A DNA stretch of 64,000 nucleotides. It comes from Bemisia tabaci (lineage: Eukaryota; Arthropoda; Insecta; Hemiptera; Aleyrodidae). Both the position numbers and the translations under genes were made by a program. Of the stretch, positions 48,423 through 60,300 are shown one piece after another. The DNA is taken from NCBI RefSeq assembly GCF_918797505.1, contig NC_092802.1, positions 21,039,883-21,103,882 on the forward strand. Direction: 5' to 3'. How positions within the stretch are numbered: the first letter of the stretch is position 1; every line of letters begins with the position of its first letter. The notes under the pieces are model-generated. The model was given only the letters and a program-made list of their open reading frames with translations. It did not search any database and had not been told where the DNA came from.

Positions 48423-48592
48423 TTACTTTTTGCCGAACTTGATGTGAATGAACAAGAAAACCACTCCCAGAAAGATGCAGATACATCCAACGGTGATGTA
48501 CGCAATCCCCAAGAATGGATTCTTTCCTCCCAGCATTGACGTGTTGGATATGATCAGGCTTTTCGTTCCTTTGAAAGAAGTGACTTGGTAGG
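48423..48592 (-). CDS. TMEM30A: TMEM30A last coding exon, second membrane segment
   Basis: Acceptor TTTTTTCAG before 48592; enters in phase 1 (T+CC makes Ser). It encodes [27 protein letters not shown], a hydrophobic helix ([13 protein letters not shown]) and HIKFGKK, then TAA at 48423-48425. The stop sits in AAAAAGTAAGTG, so GTAAGT could instead be a donor joining a further 3' exon. As read, the length fits the family. Confidence 0.93.
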
Positions 48593-48856
48593 CTGAAAAA
48601 ACAATGTTTGTGAGAGATGATGTCAAGAAAAGAGACAAACCACATTCCTTAAATTCGCGATAAGAGGTTTTAAATATTTTATCATTGAGAAGACTAAAAG
48701 ATTCAATGGATGCCATGAAATAAAAAAAGATAGAAGTTTGAAATGGTATAAATTGGGTTTCTACTTTTTGTTCTGCATCCTTGTGAAAGGCTAATATTGC
48801 GATTAACATCGATGAGGAGATAGTTATCAAAAAATTGTGCATTTCATGACTGTTTC

Positions 48857-48891
<35 letters not shown>

Positions 48892-51800
48892 GTAGCAAAG
48901 AAAAAACGACAGCTGCAACTTAAACAAAAATTTGCTTGGTAGCCTTTATTTTTAGTGGCAATAATGGAGTCATATCTGCTTCGCCAATATTTTTTGTCAT
49001 TTGCAACAATCAGTCGGAGGCAAAATGCCTTAGAGGTAGGTAATGTGGATTTTTTCCATGGTTCCATGAAATAACTTGAAAACAAGGCAAAACTTCACAA
49101 TGGAAAACTTCAGAAATTGATTCTCTGAAGAAGTTAATGAACAAGGAGGGTCACTGATTTGATGAATTTTTTGATTGAAGTAAGAAGAAACGATTGAAAA
49201 ATTATTTTCAAGACATTCTAAAAACAATGGACGGTGGTGAAGAAGAGACATGTTACAGACCACATCATTTTAAGGCCTACCATTTCAAAAATTTCCTTAA
49301 AGAAATTTATCAATGGACCACCAAACAACATACGAATTTAAGCAATTTGATACACGCATCCTGTTCAAATTTCCATTAAGAACATGATTCATGAGACAAA
49401 AATTACTTCTAAAAAATTAACTAACCAAAAAATTAACTCTTACTCAAGATATCAACTTTTTTAGTAGTGGTTGCAAAAAATTTGATTTCCTGCTCACAAA
49501 AAAAAACCAGAGACTACGTTCATCAGATCACACACTCCCACAGTTTTTGCAGGCTTCTTAATTGAGTGGTGTCCTGTCCCCACCCTCTGTTGTTAAAAGT
49601 GTAAATAATGTGTAACAACTGAGCCAAAGCGCCAGGATTGAGGTTTCCATATTTTCATACTGCGAAGACTGTTACAGTAACGTTTGGTGTGAAGTTGAGT
49701 AAATTGTAGTATTTTTATGAACGGAAAATTTACATTTATGCCTAAAAAAACGTTGATGTCTTCGCTAAGAGCTACTTTCGCTAACTTTTGTTGTACAAAT
49801 CATGCTCAATGTAAAATCTTGATGAGGAACAAATATCAAAGTGCTTGAGTTTGCACCTTGTCCAGTGGTTCATTACGCTGTTAGAAATAAATGCAGTTAA
49901 TACTTACAATATTTGACTATCAATTCGTAGTCACCTTGGGGCAAACCACCATTAAAATCTTTTGCAGAGTGATCAACCCGTCTGTACAACTTGCGGAATG
50001 TTGGTAGCGCTGCTGTTCTCATCCAAACTATGAAATCCTCATTCTGAAGACCATTATTTTCTGGGATTAGAGGATCCAGTTCCCAAACATTCTTTTTCCA
50101 ATCCTTAGGCTTTGCAAATTGGCTGAAAGCTGCAAAAGAAAGTAATCCAGCTTAAATGATCTCCAAGAAGACTTCGCAAATCAATGTTATACTTAATATG
50201 TTTCACTAAATTACTGTGAGGTGAATGGTGTGGATTTTAAATGCCATTGGGATCTGGCACCGAAAATTATGATTTCGAACTTAAACATTATTACGACTTT
50301 TGATTTTCATTGTTTTTGCTCAATAGGCCTCGACAAGATCTGATTTGGTAAAATATGTCACAAATTTTCCCTCCAAAATCTTACAAGACATTTCACACGA
50401 CAGAAAGTTCGGAAATCAACTCTTGTATGAAATATTATTAAGTATTTTTAACATTGGTCAAATGAAGCTTAGATTATATTTGTTCAAATGACATCGTTTG
50501 TAATTTTGCTTTTAATCAATGTTAATTGTGAACATTCATGCGCATCTGGTTTAGGGGTTCATTTCTAGATTTCTTGCTGCATGATTTGTGATGTTGGCGA
50601 CCCAATCACTTGGAGGAAAGTGCACAAACATGACTATGGCCACTGAATGACTCAAAGATGCGAGTTTCACAGCGAAAAATATCGAATACTAACCTGTTTT
50701 CAAGTCGCCGGGGGGATTTTTAAACTTGTACTCTTTGTCGGATGGCCAGGCTATTCCTGTCCGCAGTAATGGAACAGAAGCATTTAATGTCTTTGAAAAC
50801 AAACTCAACTCATCTGAAAATGAAGAGGAAAAGAAAACCATGAGTACGTTTATTTTGAGAGGAAAGAAATTCCTTCAAGTCACTAAAAGTAAAGCTTTTA
50901 GTCACTAAGAATCCAAATGCACAAATCTCCAAGTTTTGCATTGCAAAGATTATGGGCATTGAAAATAATAGTACCACGTAAAAACTTGAAAAATCGTTGT
51001 TATCGAAACAAAGGAACGTACCTGAATTATCAGGTTACAGAATCTACTTAAAGAACTGTTTTTACACCCTCAAATGATGGTGCGATTTCTGCCTCAAATT
51101 TTGCTGATTTTCGACAATAATCCATGGAAAAATCGGTGAAATACGCAGTACAAAAATGTCCAATAGTTTCCAAGTAAAAATAGAACTTGTGCAAACTGAT
51201 CAAAATAAATAGCTTTCTCTATCCTTAGAAAAGCTCTTCGACAAACTTTTCGGGTTTCTCACAAAATTTTGCTTCAGAAAACTTTACTGTAACCCTGGAA
51301 AAGTTCTTTGCCATTGCCCTATTCTAAAGTCTAATAAGTTGCCAGGGAGTATAATTGCAATACATAAATTAAGTGTGCTTGAAATATGTACCTAGAAATT
51401 CAAAACCCTACTGCACAGTTCTCTGCAGTTGCATTGTGGAAAAAAAAATAGTTAGACTAGGCATTTAAATAGTTTTCTAGATACAAATATATAATTATTA
51501 CATATTTTCTCTTGAGATTTTCCACTAGACAGATATTTTAAGTGGCACTTAATAAAATCACGGGTTTTATCATGCTCTTGCGGCGATTGAACACTTGGAG
51601 TTGCATTGATGAATAGATGAGTTATAAACCTCTCACACAAGAGGACTGTTGGAGTTTTAGTGCTTACCATTGAATAAGGAATTGGCAATAGCGCCACACG
51701 GTGCAATTGGTTTTTTACCGTCCTTCGTATAAGCATAAGGTTCGCAGTCAGATGAGGGCTCTGAGCTGAGTTTCCCCAGAAGTTGGAAATCATCTCGCGA

Positions 51801-54749
51801 TTTCACGTAGCGACGATGATTTTGATAGTAGTTCGAGAGTCCGTAGTAAATGTATACATTCGTCTGAAATGAGGAACAATGATGAGATTATGATGCCTAC
51901 TCTGAACAAATCAGGGTGAGAACTTGAACTTCCTAGGATATCATAGTGTCTTAATACTGCTCCTTTACTGCTCCATAGGCTCTTTAGGAGTAGCATATCA
52001 AAAGTGAGGTTAGAGAAACATAAATCTTGATGGCAATTTTTTAAAATTTCCGTTCTCCTACTTTTTTTTTTACACAAGTGGCCAACCTTGTAGCTTGCAG
52101 ATTCCACAGGATGTTCTTTTTGCTAAAAGATAAAGTCAAAAATATTTGTCAAGAAAAGACAATGAGTACTTAATCATTTAAAAAAATAAAGTTTTACAGG
52201 AAGTTTGCAACACGGAAAGCTAAAATAAGTGTTTTTCTTGTGTTACAATGGATCAGTTGCGACGGTCAAATCGTGCTTCAATGATTCAAATTCATTGATT
52301 AGTAAAAATTAATTAGACTGTCCCAATGAAAAATTTCCATCAATGAGTAGATTTCAGACTTGCCTGTGACAAACCCTTTCTCCACAAAATACAGGGTGTC
52401 CCAGGATTAAATACGAATATTGAAGGAGTCGATTCTTTGGGTCAAAAACAGACGTTTTTGAGTTATAAATTTTTTTCCTAAAACGCTTTCCTTGGGCGCT
52501 ATGACTCCTCAAAATTGGAAGAAAAAAATCATCTTTTTAACACAGCAGCAATGTTTATCAACCAATATTAATGAAAATTGGTATCTGGGAGTAATTTATA
52601 GCATTCTTTTCATTTTTGACCTCTAAAAAAGGTAAAACTCATTTTAAGGGGGTTTAGGGGGGTACCAAACGTAAAAGAGGCCAAAATTAATGTTTCTAGC
52701 GACAACAATTGATTTTGGACGGCACCACAACATTCAGCGTTGAAAAATATTGAGAAAATTTCCCCTGCATTTTTTCGCTATAACTCATCGTTTTCGAGAT
52801 AATAGGGACAAATAGGGAATAACAGGAGCTGATGATAGGGGGATAATGGGGCCCCCACGAAAGCGTTTTTCGAAAAAAAGTTATACCACAAAAATGTCTT
52901 CTTTTGACCCACAGAATCGATTCCTTCAATATTCGTACTTAATCCTGGGACACCCTGTATAGTGACGACTAAGGGGTTACCTCAATTGGAATCGCCATGG
53001 ACAAATGGGCTTATCAGGCACTTTTAATCAAAATTGACTTTAGTGAGTAGTTGAAGGATGATATGAGATGACTTAAAAAAGCAAAAACTTACTCTGAAGA
53101 GATCATCAAGTGTAAACGGAACCTTGCATTGGCAGGTAGCACCAGAGGAGTTAGTAACAATGTCTGAACATTTCTTCCCACTTACAATATCAGTGCAATA
53201 GGTGTAATCAATAACCTTCTCTTGAACCTGAGAAAAATCAATTCATTTATTTTCGTTAAATTTTGCACTGATTAAAGAACAAAGAGCTTGAGGAAGATAA
53301 TTATTTATTTCGATAGCCATTTATAGCTAAGCATTTTTCACGCTGTGTAGGTAGTTAGACGCATTTTTGTCTCAAATGAGGAGGTCAAATGAAAAAATTT
53401 GCTGTGATCAATTTGACAACGGCTCAAAGTTTTAAACTGTAATAAACGTAACTGGTGGCTCAGCAGAGTTTCAAAGTGTAATGCTGTAAGATGTTCAGTT
53501 GGTTTGGTGAGACTTAAAATGAGTCTTTATTTTTGGAAAAGGATCATTTACACAACCTCCCTCAAAAATTACATCAGGGTTAACTATAGACTCCATAGTG
53601 CTTACAAAAAATCAACATTTAGAACCGTCTTTGATCAGGTTGCTAACACGTTCATGTAAGCTTAACATCAGATTCCTTTAGATCAAATCTTGACTCCTCC
53701 TTCCTAGGATCCAGAGGTGACCTCTGAGGTCTTTGGTTACTGCCATTGGTAAAAGTAATGAGACTGTGAGAAAATGAATGATTTTTTACCGATTGAGATA
53801 GATGAAGTAGTCCAACGCCAATGGGAATGAAAACTACTCCGATTGCAAAGAAAGTTGGCAAAACTGAGCTTGCTGTGAGAATTGGCTGCCATGCAGGTAG
53901 TCTTTGTTGTTTGAACTTGTTGGCTGAAACATGAAATTTAACCATTTCTCAAAGTCATCATTCTTAGTTCTTCGTTCTAAAAGAAAATCAATGCAGGGCT
54001 TGAAACCCCGATTATCTCAATTATTGAAATTTGCAAATGACTAAGAAGGCTATTGGGATTTCTAAATAAATAGAATCCACTCTTGAGCTTGAAATTTTTG
54101 CAGAGTAGTGCTCAATTCAGTGATAAACGATAATCTTACAAGAATGCATTCGATTCAATTCATTAATTCTTTATACCACACATTAACATAATTACAATAA
54201 CTGCTTTGTCCCTCATGTTGTGTAGCGACAATTATCTACAAAATCCTCGCTGCAGAGATTCGGCTAGAATCAGCAACTTGATACTTGATAATGACTCTTT
54301 TCAGTTTATATGACTGAGATGAATCAATGGTCATCCTTTCAAAAATTAGTATGCCAACTTAGTGCTGAATTAAATACTCAAGTATCCAATGATAACTTTC
54401 TCCAGCTGTTATTGAAAGTGATCAAAAAGAGCACATTTGTGCTTAAAATTATAAAAAAATTGTGTCTTACAACTTAAAGCCAATGTGTAAGTGAGAGAGA
54501 GAGATGATTCTTTAAAAAATTTGTTAAATTGATGATTCATTATGTATATGGGAGTGCCGAGGGTGTGGGTAACCAACGATTCATAACGAACCATCATTCC
54601 CAATGAATGCATACAGCAAAAAAATAATGTGTAAAGATTGATCATAAAAATCTAGTGAAAAAGAGTTTGAAATATTGTAGATTACCAAAAGGTCTTTTAC
54701 TCCTGCCAGGGGTATCAGGAACTCTGGCTGATGTTGAAGGTTGGTCCAT
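48423..54749 (-). CDS. TMEM30A: TMEM30A/CDC50 family, P4-ATPase flippase beta subunit; complete, 7 exons, 346 aa
   Basis: CDC50/TMEM30 proteins pair with P4-ATPases, and are needed for their exit from the ER and for flipping phosphatidylserine and other aminophospholipids to the cytosolic leaflet. The seven exons join in phase to 346 residues, close to the family's usual 350-360. Seen: cytosolic N-terminus; [20 protein letters not shown] at the start of membrane segment 1 (about residues 36-61); a Cys-bearing ectodomain with [66 protein letters not shown]; then [15 protein letters not shown] leading into segment 2 (about 317-340). N-glycosylation sequons include NSSG and NAS. All are family hallmarks. 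The start ATG at 54747-54749 fits the family N-terminus. The gene's only oddity is its 3' end, where the stop overlaps a splice-donor consensus. Confidence 0.97.
48860..48890. repeat. A31 tract in TMEM30A intron
   Basis: 31 consecutive A on the plus strand. No retroposon body was identified upstream. Confidence 0.95.
49311..49875. mobile_element. Inverted-repeat element, family A
   Basis: Left end AATGGACCACCAAACAACAT, right end inverted TAATGAACCACTGGACAAGG. The interior contains the reverse complement of the 8.9 kb copy's GTTGCACGTTATTT / CATTTTCATACGGCA region. In the last TMEM30A intron; its right end is only about 33 bp from the exon at 49908. Confidence 0.7.
49908..50129 (-). CDS. TMEM30A: TMEM30A coding exon 6
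   Basis: 222 nt, phase 1 in and phase 1 out; acceptor CTTTTGCAG, donor GTAAGT. It encodes [19 protein letters not shown], then [20 protein letters not shown], the most conserved ectodomain block of the CDC50 family, ending [10 protein letters not shown]. Confidence 0.96.
50694..50813 (-). CDS. TMEM30A: TMEM30A coding exon 5
   Basis: 120 nt, phase 1 in and phase 1 out; acceptor TTCATTTTCAG, donor GTTAGT. It encodes a sequon LNAS and [18 protein letters not shown], matching the family's GIAW..D...F.NPPG motif. Confidence 0.95.
51668..51863 (-). CDS. TMEM30A: TMEM30A coding exon 4
   Basis: 196 nt, phase 0 in and phase 1 out; acceptor CCTCATTTCAG, donor GTAAGC. It encodes [20 protein letters not shown], the best-known CDC50 signature, then two Cys residues that are probably disulphide-linked (DCEPYAY and [11 protein letters not shown]). 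Confidence 0.97.
52392..52957. mobile_element. Palindromic element with TACAGGGTGTCCCAGGATTAA ends
   Basis: 566 bp. Ends CAGGGTGTCCCAGGATTAA with TACGAATATTGAAGGA and TCGATTCT following on both arms, inverted, matching over about 60 bp; weaker pairing extends further in (AAAACGCTTTC). TA flanks both sides. In the TMEM30A intron between exons 3 and 4. Confidence 0.85.
53093..53227 (-). CDS. TMEM30A: TMEM30A coding exon 3
   Basis: 135 nt (45 codons), phase 0 at both ends; acceptor TTTTTCTCAG, donor GTAAGT. It encodes [11 protein letters not shown], a Cys-rich stretch ([10 protein letters not shown] and CQC) and VPFTLDDLF, matching the region just after membrane segment 1 in the family (IDYT ... 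C.C ... FTL). NSSG is a potential N-glycosylation site. Confidence 0.95.
53790..53923 (-). CDS. TMEM30A: TMEM30A coding exon 2, first membrane segment
   Basis: 134 nt, phase 1 in and phase 0 out; acceptor CATGTTTCAG, donor GTAAAA. It encodes [20 protein letters not shown] and the hydrophobic segment [34 protein letters not shown] is nearly invariant in TMEM30 proteins. Confidence 0.97.
54686..54749 (-). CDS. TMEM30A: TMEM30A first coding exon
   Basis: 64 nt from ATG (54747-54749) to donor GTAATC, leaving in phase 1. It encodes [20 protein letters not shown], a short cytosolic tail typical of the family before FKQQR. No upstream ATG continues the frame usefully. The 5' UTR and any non-coding exon were not resolved. 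Confidence 0.88.
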
Positions 54750-56851
54750 ATTTTCTTCAGTTGCTCATAGACTGGCGCAAAATTAACTAAGGAAATAATC
54801 GAGAAAGGTTAGAGATGTATATTTTCACATGATATCACGAAAGGCGCCCTGAAAATTGATAACATTTACCAATGAACAGGGAATGACGACCCGACAATCA
54901 ACTTGATTAAAAAAGTCAATAATTTTCAGTTAACCTCAAAATTTTCGAAATGTAAATAATGAACAGTTTGCCAGCTATGAAGATCACAAATACACTAATA
55001 ATTATACCGCCTATGATTGACTAACGTAAATAATCATATTTTTCAAAATATAATAATGTTTGGCTAATTAAAGTACAATTACTGAACATGATTTATTTTC
55101 AAGGAGAAATTTACGGACATGACGAAGACGAGACAGTATTACTCTATAAAATCTCTTAACGTGGTTAGTTTTGGTTACAGCTGGTGAACCTGTAATAAAA
55201 GATTTTCAAAGGCGGGAAACTTTAAATTCAGTAAGGCGATCTCCGTGGTACTATGAGCAAAACGGATGAAGGATGAAACATTTTCAAGGAATATTCCATG
55301 GAGTCTTACAAAGCGAAATTTATGAAAAAATAGGAAAAACTCATCCGGGGGCTGAGTATGCAACCTACACTCAAAATCAGAGAACAAACAATGCAAATAG
55401 CCTTACCATAATTAGTTAAATGCAGCCTCCCTCCCCCCCCTTACGTAAAGTGAAACAAGAGAGATAAATATGAAGAAACTGATGTCTCAAAACATTATTG
55501 GAAGAATTCGAATGAAGATTCAAATTTTCCTCATTCTCGAGGCTCCTGTACACTCAAAGTAAATCGCACACTATGAAAATGAATCGCTTGTATTGAGAAT
55601 GAGCTGACTCATTTTAGATTCAAGAATGAGACTTCAAAGAAAATGGAGAATTGAGCTGTTGATGGACCTTTTTCTGCTGATAATAACGATGAGCACAGAC
55701 ATGAACCAAGTCCGTCAAAAAGGAATCAAGTGTCAAAAAAATCAATACTTTAAAAACTGAACTGTACACTTCCTCATCCCTCAGAAGCATCAGAATGTTC
55801 TATCAATTTCAATTTTAACACGACGATTTAGCGTTAATTCCCCCCTTAGGAGACCCCGTAAGGCAAGCTCAGACCTCCTCTCTCCACCACCCTTAAGTAG
55901 CTTACATGATACTTGAATGGCTCTGCAACACATTTCTTTTGACATTTTTTCAGTTGAAAAAATGCTTAAAATAAAGTTCGTCATTTTTAAATAGGTTTGA
56001 AATTAATTAAAGTAGAGGTCATTTTGGGAGTGAAGATGTGTGTGTCATTCAATTTTTAGTATGAAGATTTTCCCCTTTCAGACTTTTGGTGAAGGCATCA
56101 ATATTACGTACAATTTTGAGCTGTTAAAGTTCTAAGTATCTATAGTGCGGTTCAGTCTCTGATTATCATTTTTCATTTTTCAGATGTCTAATGGGCCACC
56201 ACAAGATCTGGTTTAGGAAAAATGTCACATATTTTCTCTTCAAAATCTTACATGGTGAAAGATTCACACAACGAAAAGTTTGGAAATCAGATTCTGAAAA
56301 CAATATTAACACTATATGGCATGAATTAATTTCAGATCTCAGATTCTGAGGGACACTAATCTTTTTGGTGGCTTGCATAAAAAATATTGAGTACCAAATT
56401 TGTTTTCAAAATTTTAAATTTTGGAGAATCAGTTATTCGAAACAAGAAAAACCTAATGAAAATTTGCAAAATCATACCACAGAGGAAAGATTCAATTTTT
56501 AAAAACCCGAAAAATATGTTGTTACAAATTCGTAATACTACGCCATAGAGGGTTAACGAGAGCATATATTTAACACCAATCAAATGGAGTTCTATTAAAC
56601 AATTAGGACTCATTTTTATCGTTGCCATTTAACTAATGTTAATTGTGAACAATTTTATCTCCTTTACAAGTTGATTTTCAGACTTCCCGTTGTGTGATTT
56701 GTTTTCTCTGTGAAATTTTACAACGAAAATTTGTATGATGGACATGGTGCTTCAACTCATATCTTGTACAGTGGTCAATTGTTAGAGGATCCAGAGTGAA
56801 TGTCAATTATGAATAAAATAATAACAAGGAAAGATTCACATTTGAATTTAA
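54750..56851. other. Interval between TMEM30A start and PMPCB 3' end
   Basis: It must hold the TMEM30A promoter and 5' UTR, but no TATA, CpG cluster or clear non-coding exon stands out. The far part (about 56,189-56,780) is a copy of element family A. The two genes are head-to-tail with only about 2 kb between them. Confidence 0.5.
56189..56780. mobile_element. Inverted-repeat element, family A
   Basis: Left end TAATGGGCCACCACAAGATC, right end inverted CAATTGACCACTGTACAAGA. Subterminal AATGTCACATATTTTCTCTT and CACACAACG..AAGT recur in the copies at 50.3 and 60.7 kb. Confidence 0.7.
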
Positions 56852-56857
56852 TTTATT
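56852..56857 (-). terminator. Candidate polyadenylation signal for PMPCB/UQCRC1 (AATAAA)
   Basis: AATAAA on the minus strand about 313 nt past the stop codon, within AGCGAATAAATTAAATTC. This gives a plausible compact 3' UTR; no transcript evidence here. Confidence 0.5.
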
Positions 56858-57169
56858 CGCTGGTGAAAAATTCAAAACATCATCAAGGAGAAATGTAGAA
56901 ATATCAACAGCTGAAAATACACACAGCCTCTCGAACTATATGCCATTCCTGCATTCCTCCTTGATGCTACTTTAAAATCAAGTGTGGCAACACATCAATA
57001 AGGACTTGTGAACAATTTATAATACAGACTTAAACAGAGAGATAACAATTCTGAAATTATTTACAGCTCAAGCATGAGTTTCAAATTCATGGAAAGAAAT
57101 AGGTATCATACAAAATGACACGGATTTTCCAACAACTAAACTATAATTTGTTTTTGAGGGGTTATCAAC

Positions 57170-57310
57170 CTAGTATCTGAGCCAGTAAAAGTTGCTACGT
57201 AATCTGTTGTAGTCAGTCATGCCTTCAACTGGACCGACAGCTGCGACTGCAGGGCATCTATCGTAGACGTATTTCATTAGAACCTCTTGGACATCCTTGG
57301 CAGTTACACG
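57170..57310 (-). CDS. PMPCB: PMPCB/UQCRC1 terminal coding exon
   Basis: 141 nt, phase 0 in, acceptor TTTTGACAG; stop TAG at 57170-57172. It encodes [30 protein letters not shown], and ends [14 protein letters not shown]. The aromatic 'WLR' end is shared by MPP-beta and UQCRC1. Confidence 0.96.
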   Translation of the reverse strand, partial: RVTAKDVQEVLMKYVYDRCPAVAAVGPVEGMTDYNRLRSNFYWLRY

Positions 57311-60300
57311 CTGTCAAAAGTACAGTAAAGAAAAAATTAGTGCATAAAAATGATGCAAATAATAAAGTTAGATAAAATATGTTTTTTTATTTTTCAGATT
57401 GCAAGATGCTGAATTTACGGATTTAGGGGCCCTTCAATAAATACATAACACTGAATTAGGGTTTTTTTGCCACCCCTCTCTCCATCATAACTCTTTGGTG
57501 ACATTAGTTTCTATCCTGTAAAACCAATAATCGACATAAAATTACAAGTTACATAAAGTTACATTTATTATGAACAGCCCCCTACGGTCTCTGCCCTCTA
57601 TAACATTCTATAAAACTGCACCAGGGATGCAGGATGGCATGTCTTACATAAAAAATAGAGAAACTGTAGAAAACATGAGGCTTATTACTAGACATGATGA
57701 ACCTCATCATTCTGAACTCCCCAGCATTTTTTCTTTTTTCTGAAAATTTTTAAGTTCCTTCGCCGGTTGTTACTTAATTACTTCGTTGAATTATCAGATC
57801 TGAAAAATTTAGGAGCTTTAATTAAGGATCCTGCAAAATTTACAAGGAAAAATTGTCTACTTTTCTGCGCTTTGTCAGAAATCAAATTGAGCTTTGTTAA
57901 ATTGTCAGAGGGTATCTTCAAGACTCTCTAAAAAAATTCATGATCACTTTCAGAAATATTTTTATTACATTGAATCCATTGAGGTCGCCTTGAAATGTAC
58001 TGATTTAAAATATGCTGAGCTTTTTTGGGAAATGGATTTCATCAGTGGAAAGTTTAAATAAATAAATAAATACAAAAAAAATAAAGCAATTAAACGATGA
58101 AATATTTTACGTATTCAGCACAGCAAAGTTCATTCATCTGCACAGTCATTGCTGAATTCCTGAACCAATACTTCATATGGGAGCCTATAGACAATAAAAG
58201 GCATAAGGTTGCCTCATACACCTCATCAAGCTTAGAATTGTTTGTACTTTAAAATTGATCCGGCAGCAAAATGATAAAACAACAATAAAAGTAATTGAGC
58301 TTCCCATTCTTAAAATCAGGTTATTTATTTACAATAAGACGTTCATGCATTAGATTTCACAATACAGATGAATCAAGCCACTAAATTGTGAAATCCGTTA
58401 ATTCAAATTAGTTTGAAGCCCTTGAAGGCAGGAAGATCAAGCCGTTAAAGTGCGATCCGATGAATTGAGGTCATACTGTATTTAAGTACTTGTCAATTTT
58501 CTGAATGAAGTTATTATACTTACGTCTAATCTTGCTTCGAGTTCGTGAATAGGAACCCTACGGTTGTAGCACAAGAACTGACGGCCGATATCTTCACAGA
58601 TAGGAGTTGTTCCGTCTAATTGAAGAAGCATGTTTGTCTTCAGTAAGTTCTTTGCGCGAGCAACCTCAGCTTCAGTTGCAGATGTAGCTAGACGAATCCA
58701 CTCATAAACGGAGGCAAGAGACATGTCCTGTCGAATACAAATTTAAAAAAGGATTAAATTCCTTTCATTGAAAGTCGACAAAGATGGGGGGATACCAAAA
58801 GATCTGTATTGATACTTTCAGAACCTGCCATTCTCCATTGTGGGCTTTAGGTTTCATTGCAGTGTTTCATGCTTAAAAAGTCATTGAAAATTAACAAGAT
58901 ATATTCAGGAAAGCACAGAATTTGTGACAAAACAGATGAAACTCAAGGTTATTTGGTAGACCTTTCGAGATTGTTAATTCCCCGATCTGGTTATGACATG
59001 AGACCCCACCAAAAATATCGTTTCAAATGGGTCCCACTTTTATCATTTTCAAAATTGGGTTCCTTTGCCATTTAGCATAAAAAAATCTGAGAAAATTCCT
59101 AGAAGCTCGGTTCACTTTTTACTTTTAGAAAGTGAATTAAAAAAAAAGTGGATGAATGACTTACTTAAAAACAAGAAGAAATCAAGGTTATTTCCAAAGA
59201 TCAAGAATAGTAATGAGTCATTTGTCAGAATCTTTCTTATTTATGCGACAATCTTATGACAATGTAGCTGAGCAAGCAAATTCAGTGGAAGTTAGGATCA
59301 TCAGACGTGTCGTCAAAAGGACAGATCAGTAAAATACTCGATAAATTCAACTTACATCAACATGTAATCTGTCAGTGACGAAGTAGATACCCCACAGGCC
59401 TGTGTCCTTGTAGCACGTATTGAATGACTGGAAACTGTGAGCATAACCCTCACGAGAGCAAGCACGGGCGAGATATGAGGCGTTGTTGGCACCACTGCCT
59501 TGTGATCGGTCCCATGCACCAACAATCGTGTTGGCAACCATGAGTGGAATGTTGTCAGAGTTGGACCAGCCGCAGCCTTCGACAGCAATGGCAACATGAG
59601 CTAGCGGGAGAGCGTCATCTCTTGCTCGGATCATTGAACCTAAGAAGAGAGGGATCAATTAAAATGCAGGTTTTGAATGAAAGCAATAATTGACAATACC
59701 AGGAGAAACAAGTAGAGAGCCAAAAATTGCTACTTTGGGCTTCTGACAGACTAAAGGGATGCGGACAATGTAAGCATCTACATTGCAGGTCACATTCAAA
59801 TGTGTGTGAACATACAATTTAAATTTATTCAATTTTCATTATTTTAGTTGTTTAAGGTTACTGCTCACAGGGAGACCCATGAGACATTACACATTTATCA
59901 TTCGAAACAAATATTGGGATAATTCATCCCATAAACAAAAATATTAACCTAGAAAATTACTGTACAAGGGGAGGGGGGGGGATCCGATATTCTTACTCAT
60001 AGAACAAGCCATTTTAAAAATAATATTTCTGATTCGGCTTTGTGGATTTCACTTTTCTAAAAGATGCACTTTCAACAACCAAAATCCTGCAAAAAAAAGA
60101 GAGTAAAAGGCCTAGCATGGAAGTTTAAAGTAGAGAAAAGAAGAAAAAAACCAGAGCCTGAGAGGCGGAGAGAGCAAAAACACACAAACTTAGCAATTTT
60201 AAAAAATCACACTGATGGTCATTAATTAAAGATGAAGCATCTACATATTTCAATTTGGGCTTTTATACAGTTTCTGAAGGCTTCTCTTTCGGCACCAAAG

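Noticed and set aside
48860..49085. A31 tract as the tail of a processed pseudogene
   Set aside because: No gene-like or SINE-like sequence could be recognised next to it.
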